Assembly: GCA_905221605.1 (NCBI GenBank)
Contig: CAJNDS010002221.1
Location: 230,001-294,000, forward strand
Length of the DNA: 64,000 nucleotides
Direction of reading: 5' to 3'
From: Symbiodinium natans
Taxonomy: Eukaryota; Sar; Dinophyceae; Suessiales; Symbiodiniaceae
The position numbers and the translations under genes were made by a program. Below, piece by piece: positions 24,167 through 36,100 of the stretch (the first letter of the stretch is position 1; every line of letters begins with the position of its first letter). Under the pieces are notes generated by a model. It was not told the origin of the DNA. It searched no databases and saw only the letters and a program-made list of their open reading frames with translations.

Positions 24167-27100
24167 GGGGACGCGGTGTGGGTGGCCTGTTCGTCCACGG
24201 AAAAGCTGGCGGGGTACCCCCCCCCCCCCACATTTTGGGGAAAAGAGGGAAGTTTTCACCTCCTTTTCCCATCCAACACGCCGCCAGGGTCGGCGGACCC
24301 TAAACCCGTACAAAGGTATAAGGGGGAACATCCCAAGTCCAGTTGAGAGATGTTTCGTGGGTTGAGGCCTTTGGTCCGCGAACCTTGTGCCTTTCTCACT
24401 CCGCCTGCAGCGGCTAGGAGCCCTAAACCCTAAACCCTAAACCCTAAACCCTAAACCCTAAACCCTAAACCCTAAACCCTAAACCCTAAACCCTGTCAAC
24501 CTTGTGGACATCTCAATCCCTGCGCCCTGGGGGGGTTTGGGGTTCCAGGGTGCAGGGTTGGAAGTTCCGAAGGGTTAATTAAGGGCTCTTGGTTTCAAAG
24601 CCCACGAGCTTGTGGTACCCTAAGCCCTAAACCCTAAACCCTAAACCCTAAATCCCAAACCCTAAACCCTAAACCCTAAACCCCTTTTTGGGTTTAAGAG
24701 GATCACATGTGTCTTTTTCCTTCCAGGTGCGCGACTTCGCTGTGGTAGACGTCATTCCTCATCCGGCCACGCACTTGGCGTGCCAAGGGTTTGCATGCTT
24801 GGGGCTAAGGGTTTAGGGTTTAGGGTTTGGGGTTTGGGGTTGAGGGTTGAGGGTTGAGGGTTTAGGGTTTAGAGAGCATGCTCTCGGGCTTTGAGACCTA
24901 AGCGCTGAGCACGTTGCGTCCAGATTGGTGGTGCGCGAGGGGCGTTGGGTCCCTAGAACCTGAATCCCAAAACGCCTAGGATCAGAACCCCAAGCCCTAT
25001 AAACCCTAAACCCCAAACGGTTTGGACCCCAACCCCTATACCCTAAACCCTAAACCCTAAACCCCAAACGCCCCAAACCCTAAACCCTCCTCAGCCCTGC
25101 ACCTAAGCCCTGCGTTCCCCCAAGCCAATCGACTGTCACTTCTTAGGGTTGAGGGTTTAGGGTTTAGGGTTTAGGGTTTAGGGTTTAGGGTTTAGGGATG
25201 TTCAGGGTTTAGGGCTCAGGCGAACGTAGGGTCGCTGACAATTAGGTGCCCTTTACATAGACTCCCTTCGACGCCGACCCACCCAAAGAAGGAAAAGGGG
25301 CCCTGAACCCGAATTTTTGGCACCCAGAGTTCCCCTTATTTTGGGGGTTTAGGGTTTAGGGTTTAGGGTTTAGGGTTTAGGGTTTAGGGTCCTGGGTCAC
25401 TCTTGGGTCTAGTTATGGAACTGGGTACTCCGAAGCCCTACTTAGTATGGCTTCTGGGTGCTGAATTCCACAACACTGCTGCACGTGGACCTTCTGAGCA
25501 AATACAGCCTTCGCACTACATCAGCCCTAAGCCCCAACCCCCTCCAAACTCAAAACCCTAACCCCCCCCCCCCCCTTCAGATTTAGCCTTTTGCTCCATC
25601 CTCTAACCCCCTAAACCCTGAACCTACTTAAGGCTCGGAAGCCTAAACCTAATCCCCCAAACCCTAAACAGGGACCTTATCTTTAGCCGTTGGCACCCTC
25701 GAGCCTGCAGCCTCGAGTGCTTGGCCGAGGTCACCATCGGCTGGATGGGCTCCTCGGCCGACCAGGATGCCGAGAAGGCCCTGCCTTCATTTGGGTGCGG
25801 GGAGGGGGGCGGGGGCTTGGGGTGTTTTCAGGGTTCAGGGTTTAGGGGTAGGGTTTAGGGTTGAAGTTGAGGTCTCTTTCTTCTCCCCGTTGCTTGACAA
25901 GCTGCCAGACTTTGGACTTGAGGTGCTGGACGCTTATTCAACTCTAAACCCAACTATCTGGCAAATCCCTTATACTCCCTAAACCCTAAATCCTACCCTA
26001 AACCCTAAACCCTAAACCCTAAACCCTAAACCCTAAACCCTAAACCCTAAACCCTAAACCCTAAACCCTAAACCCTAAACCCTAAACCCTAAACCCTAAA
26101 CCCTAAACCCCCGAACTCTAAAAGCGGAAAGCTGCTGCGCCACCTCAAAGCCAGGGAGACGAGGAGGGAGAGCACATGGCCGGAGCGGAGGCCTTGGTTT
26201 TGGGGGTTTAGGGTTTAGGGTTTGGGGTTTAGGGTTTAGGGTTTAGGGTAAGGGCTGAGGGAGTTTTTGAGTAAAGAGGGTTGCTTAGGCTGTAGGCTTC
26301 TTGCACGTTTCTTCTTGGTTTTTTTGGAGGTCAGGGTTTAGGGCTTAGGGTCTTTGTTTGAGTGTCAGGGTTGCTTAGGCTTTAGGCTTCTTTCACTTTC
26401 GTAGGTTCGGGGGGTGCAGGGCTTCAGGATTTTTCAGCTTTAGGGTACGGGGTGGGGGGGGGGGGGGGGGGGGGCCTCCGTAAGTTAGGGACACCCTGTA
26501 TTGAGATCGTCGTATTTTGAGCTTCAGTGCGCACATGCGATTGAGGTCACTGTTTTTTGTGGTTGGCGCAAACCCTAGACTTAGTGGCTGCAGGCACTAT
26601 TGCCGAGCTTCAGAGCACACATCAGGGGTTTAGAGGTGCTTGACCAGCGGCTGTACGACCTCCAGGTTTTGCGTTTCGGGTTCGAATTGGGATGTTCCTC
26701 CTTATACAAACAGTCCTTAATATAGGGATGATAATGGGGGTACTATAATCCCTATTATGGATTGTTAGAAGAAGGGGGAACATCCCAAGGTTTGCGTGAA
26801 CCCTAAACCCTAAGCCCTAAACCCTAAACCCCAAACCCTAAACCCTAAACCCTAAGGTTCCAGGGTTTAGGGAGCAAGGCTTGGACAGCCAAAGATGCCC
26901 ACACAGCGTGGCAAAGAGCACTGGGTAGCCCAGTGGTGCCCTTTGCCTTTTTTTGGCTAGGGTTTAGGGTTTAGGGTTTAGGGTTTAGGGTTTAGGGTTT
27001 AGGGTTTAGGGTTTAGGGTTTAGGGTTTAGGGTTTAGGGTTTAGGGTTTAGGGTTTAGGGTTTAGGGTTTAGGGTTTAGGGTTTAGGGTTTCCCTTATAA

Positions 27101-30100
27101 AGTGACCAACTTAAAAAAGTGCCCTTATTATAATATGGTTACTGGGCTACTAAGAGCACCGGAGCCACGAAAGCCACCCTCTGCTGCCCGAGCCCTGTTT
27201 AGGGTTTAGGGTTTCGGGGTTTCGGGGGTTATGGTTTAGGGTTTCGGGTTTAGGGTTTAGGGTTTAGGGTTTAGGGGCACACAGCCTTGCATTCGGCCCG
27301 CAGGGAGAGTACAAGACCATGACGGTCTTTCCACGCAACAGCCTCATGAACACCGCCCCTTGGCCCATTGAGGGTAAACCCTAAACTCTAAACCCTAAAC
27401 CCTAAACCCTAAACCCTAAACCAGGGGGCGCTCCGAAGCCCTAGCTGCAAGATGCTCGCGGTAGAGTTGTGCAAGATCTCACAGGGCAACACCCCACGAA
27501 CCCTCGAAGGCCCTAAGCCTCGAAAGTACCAAACTTCAGAGCGCCTTGTAAGCGCCCTCAAAGGCCCTAAACCTGAACTTACAACAAACCCACATGAACC
27601 CCTCAAACGTGTGCAACGCAGCCTAGGTTTAGGATAATTAGGATAGGGCTTATGGGGGTTTAGGGTTTAGGGCTTAGAGGGCTCTTTACGAGGGCTTTAG
27701 GGTAGGGCAGGGCTTAGTGTCGAGGGTTTTTACTCTTCTTTGCCTAAGCACCCACTAAAAAGCTATAGCAATACACTCAGCCTTATCAGGGCAACACAAG
27801 GATGGATATCGTTTTTTGTTCGGGGCTTCTTTTTGCAAGTTGTAGTTTAAGGATTCGGAGTTTCGGGTTTCGGTGGCAGGCTTGAAGCCCCAAGCCCTAA
27901 ACCCCAAGCCCCAAGCCCCAAACCCCAAACTCGAGATTTCGGGTTTTTGGGACCAGGGTCGCCTCAAATGGCCTATGAGTCCTCCATAAGGTTGAGGAAT
28001 TTAGGGGGCTGGTGGGGTGGGGGGGGGGGGGGTAGGGGGGTAGGGGGGGGGGTAGGGGGGGGTAGGGGGGGTAGGGGGGGGGGTGGGGGGGGGGTAGGGG
28101 GGGGTTAGGGGGGGGTAGGGGGGGGTAGGGGGGGTGACTTGGCATCACCCTGAGGAGCCCTTGGAGCCCCCTAGGGTTTCGGGTTCAGGGTTTAGGGTTT
28201 AGGGTCTAGGGTTTAGGGTTTAGGGTTTAGGGTCTAGGGTCTAGGGTTTAGGGTTTAGGGTTTAATTAGGGTTTAGGGCCGTTTAGGGTTGAGGTTCTGC
28301 AGCCCAGGTGAAGCTGCTCACATTCTACCGCAAAGGCCCCTTCGACCTCAAGTTGGAGTACGAGGACACCTCCGCGTGCCTCGGCGCAGTTTCCCTTGCA
28401 GAGGGCAGGAAGGGCTCGTGCCCCGCCTGAACCTTAAAACCCTAACTGTCAAACTATAGTCCTTACACCCCAACCCTAAACCCCCCCCCAGACCCCGAAA
28501 CCCTAAACCTTAAGCTCCAACAAGCCTATGTAAACACCATGAACCCTGAACACCTAACGCCCCTAAACCCCAAACCTCCCAAACCCGAAGCACCCAAAAC
28601 CCCAAACCCCGGACCACAAACCCTAAACCCTAAACCCCATAAACCCCCAAAGTGGAAAACAAGGCTCGTGCCCGGCGCCGGAAAGCTCCTTGGGAACTTC
28701 AAGGCCGGCGTAGGGTTTAGGGTTTAGGGTTCAGGGTTCAGGGTTCAGGGTTCAGGGTTCAGGGTTCAGGGTTCAGGGTTCAGGGTTCAGGGTTCAGGGT
28801 TTGGGGCGCAGGGTGTAGGGTTTAGAGTTTATAATAGTTTGGGTTCAGGGGGTCTTTAGGGTCTATGGTTCAGGAGAAGCCCCCATCCCCTTTTCCCAAC
28901 TACCCTGTTTTGGGGGGAGGTGGCCCGGCTGCAGGTTACTTTGTAGTGCTTTACTGGAACTCTAGATCCTTAGCCTTTTTGGGTTTATTGGGTTTCTTAA
29001 TATGGCAGCTGAGAATTTAATTTATCGCTACCCTTTTGAGTGCAGCCAAGGTTAGCCTCCCGTTATCACGCCTTCCCTTCTAAACTCTTTGGTGGGCCCC
29101 CGACAGTGGGCTACGCCTGTGAAGGGGCACGGAAAGCAATTTGGGCTTTTCTTGGTTAGGGTTTAGGGTTTAGGGTTTAGGGTTTAGGGTTTAGGGTTTA
29201 GGGTTTAGGGTTTAGGGTTTAGGGTTTAGGGTTTAGGGTTTAGGGTTTAGGGTTTAGGGTTTAGGGTTTAGGGTTTAGGGTTTAGGGTTTAGGGTTTAGG
29301 GTTAGGGTCCAGGGTTTGGGGTTTGGGGTTTGGGGTTTGGGGTTTGGGGTTTGGGGTTTGGGGTTCACCTAAACCTAGACCCCCCAACTTGTTGCTGGTA
29401 AACGGGTTGAGAGCTTGGAACGGGGAGGGAGGGCTGAGGGTCCATCTTAAGTTCGGAGAATAAGCGCCAAACCCTAAACCCTAAACCCTAAACCCTAAAC
29501 CCTAAACCCTAAACCCTAAACCCTAAACCCTAAACCCTAAACCCTACACCCTCTCTTCCTCCCGGGTTCTTGAAAGAAGCCAGTAACGTTCCAAGCAGCC
29601 CCGCGCTCCAGATCGATCTGCCTCCGGCCGGCGAGACGAAGAAGATCAAGGTCAAGGCTGGCTGGAGTCCCCAACATCCCCAACCTGGCAGAAGGGGGTT
29701 TAGGGTTTAGGGTTTAGGGTTTAGGGTTTAGGGTTTAGGGTTTAGGGTTTAGGGTTTAGGGTTTAGGGTTTAGGGTTTAGGGTTTAGGGTTAGGGTTTAG
29801 GGTTTAGGGTTTAGGGTTTAGGGTTTAGGGTTTAGGCATTTGGGGTTTAGGGATTTAGGGTCAAGCCCTGAACCTAAGTCGGCCTTACCGGGCGTCTAAG
29901 CCCTAAGGTCGAAGGGTTCAAGCTTTGGGGTTTAGGGTCGTTTGGGTTCAGGGGAGTTTGGGTTCAGGGCTTATGTAAGGCTTAGAGGGTTTTACAGGTC
30001 TTCCCTAAACCCTAAACCCTAAACCCTACACCCTACACCCTAAACCCTAAACCCTAACCCTAACATCCAGGGGCTTTTTGGGCTGCCTGTCACCCACAGC

Positions 30101-33100
30101 GGAACGCTGCAAGCGCTACGAGTTGAAGCTCAAAACCGTGCTCTCAGAGTTTCGGCCCTTAAGCCCTCAAGCACTCAACCCTTGTCCCTGGCGACCCTAA
30201 ACCCTAAACCCTAAACCCTAAACCCTAAACCCTAAACCCTAAACCCTAAACCCTAAACCCTAAACCCTAAACCCTAAACCCTAAACCCTAAACCCTAAAC
30301 CTTCGATTGCGCATTCCGCAGGCGAAGCTGACGCTGAATGGCAGCTTGGCATTGAGCAGTTCATGGTGTCTCGGGTTTCGGGATTCGGGTCTACGCTTTG
30401 TAGTGCTTTACTGTAACTCTAGATCCTTAGCCTTTTTGGGTTTATTGGGTTTTTTCATATGGCAGCTAAAAATTCAATTTACAGCTACCCTTTTGAGTGC
30501 AGCCAAGTACGGTTCAGGGTTTAGGGTAGGGTTTAGGGTCTCAGCTGAACTAAGGGTTTCCCAGGGTGCCTGTTTTCAGGCTCTTAGCCGATGTGCGCTT
30601 GAATCAGGGAAGTGCTTGGTACCAACTTGCCGGGTAAGACCCTATGTGCTGCACGAGCTGAAACCCTGAATCCTAAGGCCCTAGACCCCAAACCCCGGAC
30701 CGCAAAAAACCCCAAGCCCTAAATCCTAAACCCTTGAAACCGTTGAAACCCTATATACATCCCAAACCCTAACCCTACTTGTATGGATCCCGAAACCCGA
30801 TGATGTCGTAGACAGTGAAGCTACCGCTGCGCTGTCCTGCCGCAGGCACCTTCGGCATCGAGAGCGCGCAGATGCTTGAAGAAGAGGAGTACGAGGACCA
30901 GCGAGGGTTGAGGGTTTAGGGTTCAGGGTTTAGGGTTCAAGTTCTCCGGGTTTCTGGGAAGCCAGTGATACCCCCAATCCCTGAACCCTAAACTACCCTC
31001 AACATTACCCTTCTTCTTTTCAGGGTGCGGCTCGAAGACTTTAAGCAAAAAGGGCACCCGATTTATTCCTAGGTTCCTGGGACTGGAGTACGCACCCAAA
31101 CCCTAAACACTGTGCCCCAAACCCTAACTCTTGCATAACCGGTGTAGGGTTTAGGGTTTAGGGTTTAGGGTTTAGGGTTTAGGGTTTAGGGTTTAGGGTT
31201 AGGGTTTAGGGTTTAGGGTTTAGGGTTAGGGCAAGGCAACCCTTGATCCCATAGGGTGAAGACCATGCCAAGGGAGACTCGGAGCCTCTACCCTTCCCAA
31301 AAAGCCCCCCCCCCCCTAAACCCTAAACCCTAAACCCTAAACCCTAACCCTAAACGCCTAAACCCTAAACCCTAAACCCTAAACCCTAAACCCTAAACCC
31401 TAAACCCTAAACCCTAAACCCTAAACCCTAAACCCTAAACCCTAAACCCTAAACCCTAAACCCTAAGCCCTAAACCCTAAACCCTAAACCCACCCTAGAC
31501 CTCCGAGCCCCAAACCCTATGCTTGCCTCTCGCAAGGAGAAGGTGAAGGAGAAGAAAGAGATCGAGGCAAGATTGTCACGTCTGGGGTTTTGCAGGGGCA
31601 TGTGTTGGGGTTTAGGGTTTAGGGTTTAGGGTTTAGGGTTTGGGGTTTAGGGTTGAGGGTTTAGGCATGTAGGGTTTAGGGTTTAGGGTTGGGTTTTTAT
31701 ATGAAGAGCTATGGTGCTCATGGTTTCTCCTTCTGGAGCCAAGCCGCCCCTTGGGCCTACTGCAGACCAAGCACACACACACACATTCTCCTTCTAGCGG
31801 TGTGCATTCCTGATCTACAGAGATAAGGGCGCGGCAACCTGAAACTTTGATCCCTAAAGCCAAGCACGCTTGCATCGGGCCCATCTTCATGACTGCGCCG
31901 TGTGGAGTCTAGGGTTTAGGCCAGGTTTATGATTTATAGGAACTCCGCAGAGTTCTTTCTACAGGTTCTCCGTGGGCATTTCAGGAAATAAGAAGCTACG
32001 GTTCCTTCAAGGGGCCCGCCCAAACCTTAAACCCTACTAAGCCCTCCTAAACCCTGCTAACCGCACAAAACCCTTCTAAACCCTACTGAGTCTTACTGAG
32101 CCCTACTAAGCCCCTACCAAGCCCCTTAACCCTACTAAGTTCTAAATCCGGGCAGGCCCAGTAGCATTGAACCCTTGAGCCTCAACCCTCAACCCTAAAC
32201 CCTCAACCTTAAACCCAAAACCCTAAACCCGGAACCCTCAACCCTAAACCCTAAGCTGCATCTGGTTTGGGATTTGGGTTTGGGAATAGTACGGCCCCAG
32301 GGTGCTTGAAGACCCTTGGTTGTGTTTGGGTCTGAAGCACAAGCCTGTCCTTCAACCCTCAGTGTTTTTCGTGTCTTAGGGTCCATACACTCTAAACCCG
32401 AAACCCCTAACCCTAAAAACCGAAACCATAAGCCCCAAACCCTAAACCCCAAGCCCTAAACTCCTGAACCCTAAACCCTAAGCCCTAGACCCCGGTTGCG
32501 GGGTCTGAGGGTTTTGGATTTTTAAGTGGTTCGGAAGACCCAGTGGATGTTGGAGCTAGGAATCCCTGATAATGAAGACCCCAAAAAGGGTACCCCGGGC
32601 AGCTAGACCCTAAACCCTACACTCTAAACCCTCTAAACCGTAAACCCTGTACTCTAAACCCTAAACCTAAACCCTATACTCTAAACCCTATACTCTAAAC
32701 CCTATAAACCCTAAAACCCTAAACCCTAAACCCTATACTCTAAACCCTACAAACCCTAAACCCCAGACACCCCCTAATTTCGGAAACTCCCAGGTCCCAG
32801 CCGAGGAGGAGGCCAAGCCGGCCGAGGGCGAGGCTCGCTCGTGATGCAAGGGATCCCTAAACCTTAGACCCTAAACCCCAAACCCTAAACCCTAAACCCC
32901 TAAACCCCTAGCCCCTAAACCCTAAACCCTAAACCCTACAGGTACAGGCTTGTTGGGCATCAGGCTTGACAGGTAGTCCCCCCCCCCCCCCCCCCCCCCC
33001 CTCCCTCGTGGGCCGCAGCGCGGGGCCTGCGCCTGATGGAGGCCTCAAGAAGAAGCAGCAGATGCGGCAAGGGTCTAGGGTTTAGGGTTTATTGGTTCGG

Positions 33101-36100
33101 GGTTTTGGCGTTTAGGGTTTAGGGTTTAGGGTTTAGGGTTGGCCGCTCTTGGAAGTGGTCAGTCGCCGTTTGGTGTTGTAGGAAGTCTCATGTTGTCTTA
33201 CGGCTATCGCGAACAACCACGTTGTAGAGTAGGCAGCCTCTCACCCTTTTTTGGGGGTATAATCCTTCAGTTCGCCTAGCATACTGTGCAGCTAAGAAAA
33301 CCCTCAACGCTAAACCCTAAACCCTAAACCCTAAACCCTAAACCCTAAACCCTAAACCCTAAACCCTAAACCCTAAACCCTAAACCCTAAACCCTTCAGG
33401 GTCTAGGAGCGGAGAGTCTTCCATTGCTTGGCCAAGGCTGTCTCGTGATGCAATTGTCCAACCTAACCCTAAATCGCCTAAACCTTAGAAACCCTAAGCC
33501 CTAGACCCTAAGCCTTACATACTAGAAGCCCAAAGCCCATCTAAGCCCTAAACCCGAAGTTGTTCTTAAGGCTTCATGAGTTCTTGGCTTTAGGGCTTAG
33601 GATCAAGGATCATTAGGGTTTAAGATCCTAAACCCTGAACCCTGAACCCTAAACCCTAAACCCTAAACCCTAGACCCTAAACCCTAAAGCTCCTGAGGCC
33701 TCAATGCTTCCCTAAAGCCCCTAGAGCCCCCTAAAACCCTTAAATGCCCCTCAAGCCTCAAGCTCCTTTAACGCCCCTATAAAACCCTAAACCCTAAACC
33801 CTAAACCCTAAGCCCTAAACCCTAAACCCTAAACCCTAAACCCCTAAACCCTAAACCCTAAACCCCTAAACCCCTCTAGAGCCCCTCTAGAGCCCCTCTA
33901 GAGCCCCGCGAAAGCCTCACTTGAAACGAAGCCACGCGAAGGCCTCGCCGCCGCCTCCCGAAGGCGAGAAGCCAGAGTCGCCCAAGGAGGGCGAGGCGAG
34001 GAGCTTTAGGGTTTAGGGTTTAGGGTTTAGGGTTTAGGGTCTGCAGGGTTCAGGTTTTAGGGCTTAGGGTTTTCGGGTCAGGGTCACAGGGTCTTTGGGT
34101 CTTTGGGTCTTAGGGTCTTAGGGTCTGAGGGTCTTCGAGGGGTCTTTGGGTCGTCAGGGGGGTTGAGGGTTTGCGGGTCTTTGGGGTTTAGGGGAATAGG
34201 GTCTTCGGGTCACAGGGTCTTTGGGTCTTGGGGGTCTGTGGGTCGGTTTAGTCGCTAGGGTTTAGGATCTTAGAGGTTGAGGCTTTAGGGCTGGCTTAGG
34301 GGCTTCAGGGTTCAGGGCTTCTTTTGAAGGCAGTAGCGGCTTAGAGGTGTCCGGTGTAGGGCCTGCAAGTGCAGCCTTAGAATCGTCGAGTCTGCCCTTA
34401 CTGTTTTAACTTGATTAAGCCCAACGCTCTGAGTTCTTCCGTTGGGGGGGGGGGGGGGCTTAGTACCCTGAACCTCAATTCCCTGAACCCTGCACCTCAG
34501 AGCAAAACCCCAAACCCTGGACCTCAAAGCCCCCAAACCCCAAACCCCAAACCCTAAACCCCAAACCCTTAAACCCTTAAACCCTAAAACCCTTAAACCC
34601 TTAAAACCCTAAAACCCCTAAAACCCTATCCCTAAACCCTGCAATGTGTTCTCAAGCTCTTTGAGTCCTCACTTTAGGCGGGCTATGAGGCCGCTGCGGA
34701 GGGCGAGACCAAGGCGCCCTCCCCCAAGAAGGAGCCCGAGAAGAAGGCGGGGACCACCTGACCCTAAACCCTAAACCCACCCTAAACTCTAAGCCCCAAA
34801 CCCTAAACCCTGAACCCTGAACCCTGAACCCTAAACCCTAAACCCACCCTAAGCCCTAAACCCTAAGCCTAAACCCTAAACTCACCCTAAACCCTAAACC
34901 CAAATCCTGAACCCTAAACCCGCCCTAAACCAACCTTAAACCCTAAGCCCTACACCCTAAGGATCCCTAGGTTTTCGGGCCTTAGGGATGCTTTGGGTTT
35001 GGGGTTTAGGGTTTAGGGTTTAGGGTTTAGGGTTTAGGGTTTAGGGTTTAGGGTTTAGGGAGGCTTGCTCTTCAATGTCACGCTGGCAGTTGTTGGCTTA
35101 AGGGACCCAGCGTGGCTTCCCGCCAGTTATGTTAGCACGGGCCCTCGCTCTGTACGAGGGACCGCGCTGCATCGAAGGGTTTAGGGTTTAGGGTTTAGGG
35201 TTTAGGGTTTAGGGTTTAGGGAGGCCAATCGGGGATTGTCAGCCGATTGAGGCAACCCGGGGACTGATTTCTGGGTGTCCAATGGCACCTGCGCTGAGCC
35301 GGGTCATCCTTCGCAACCCAGTGCAGAAAGTCTGACGTAAGCCGAGCACGGCCCACGTTGACCCGTGGATAGACGACGTTTCGGTTGACACCGGTTGACA
35401 AGCACCCCGCCACCGCTGCGAGTGCGGGGATGCAAGAACCGCCACCGAGTTTCCCAGGCAAGAAGCGCATGGTGCTAGCATCATCGCCGTCAAGTGTTGA
35501 GGAGGAACCCTACACCCTAAACCCTAACCCTAAACCCTAAACCCTAAACCCTAAACCCTAAACCCTAAACCCTAAACCTCTACGGGATGCTGTAGAAGCT
35601 GCACTGACTGACCTTAAACCTTCGGACTTCCTTATTGCAGCCGCGTCTGAATGGCGCTCTCAGAACGCCAACTTGCTACCTGGAGCACCTTCGCCTCGTC
35701 ACTCTTCCAGGTGGCCGGTTCTTAGTGCTTGGAGATGGCTGGTCGATTTCCCTGAGCGGGAGGCTTTCCTTTCCGAAGAGCCCAGGGGCAGCTCGCGGGA
35801 CAACAGCCACAGCGCCAGAGGTCATGATCTTGCCTACCGTGGGGTTCTCCCTTTGGCGTTGGGGAAAGCATTGTGTAGCCTGCATCACGAAGCGGATCTG
35901 AGTCACCTCCTTCCGGGTGACCCTTTTGCCACGCTCCGGCAGCCCGGTCAAGCCTCGGCTGAAGCCGCTGCCTCAAGCTCCCGCGCCTCCCGTATCCAGC
36001 CCGCGTTCCTGGTCTGCAGTTTGTTGTTACTTGGGCTGCGGTTGTCCGATCAGAGTTCCAGCAGCGATTGGATGCTTGGATTGCCCTGGCACGAACTCTT

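Larger units (their letters stand above)
26191..27303 (+). repeat. HSP110 intron with MITEs B and C
   Basis: TTTAGGG 26208-26250, poly-G 26454-26474, family B copy 26687-26789, CCCTAAA 26798-26855, family C copy 26920-27158 split by a 130-base TTTAGGG tract, TTTAGGG 27198-27272. Confidence 0.8.

Noticed and set aside
33019-33067. [15 protein letters not shown] as a linker exon
   Set aside because: Neighbouring linker exons join in phase without it, and its acceptor gives the wrong phase.
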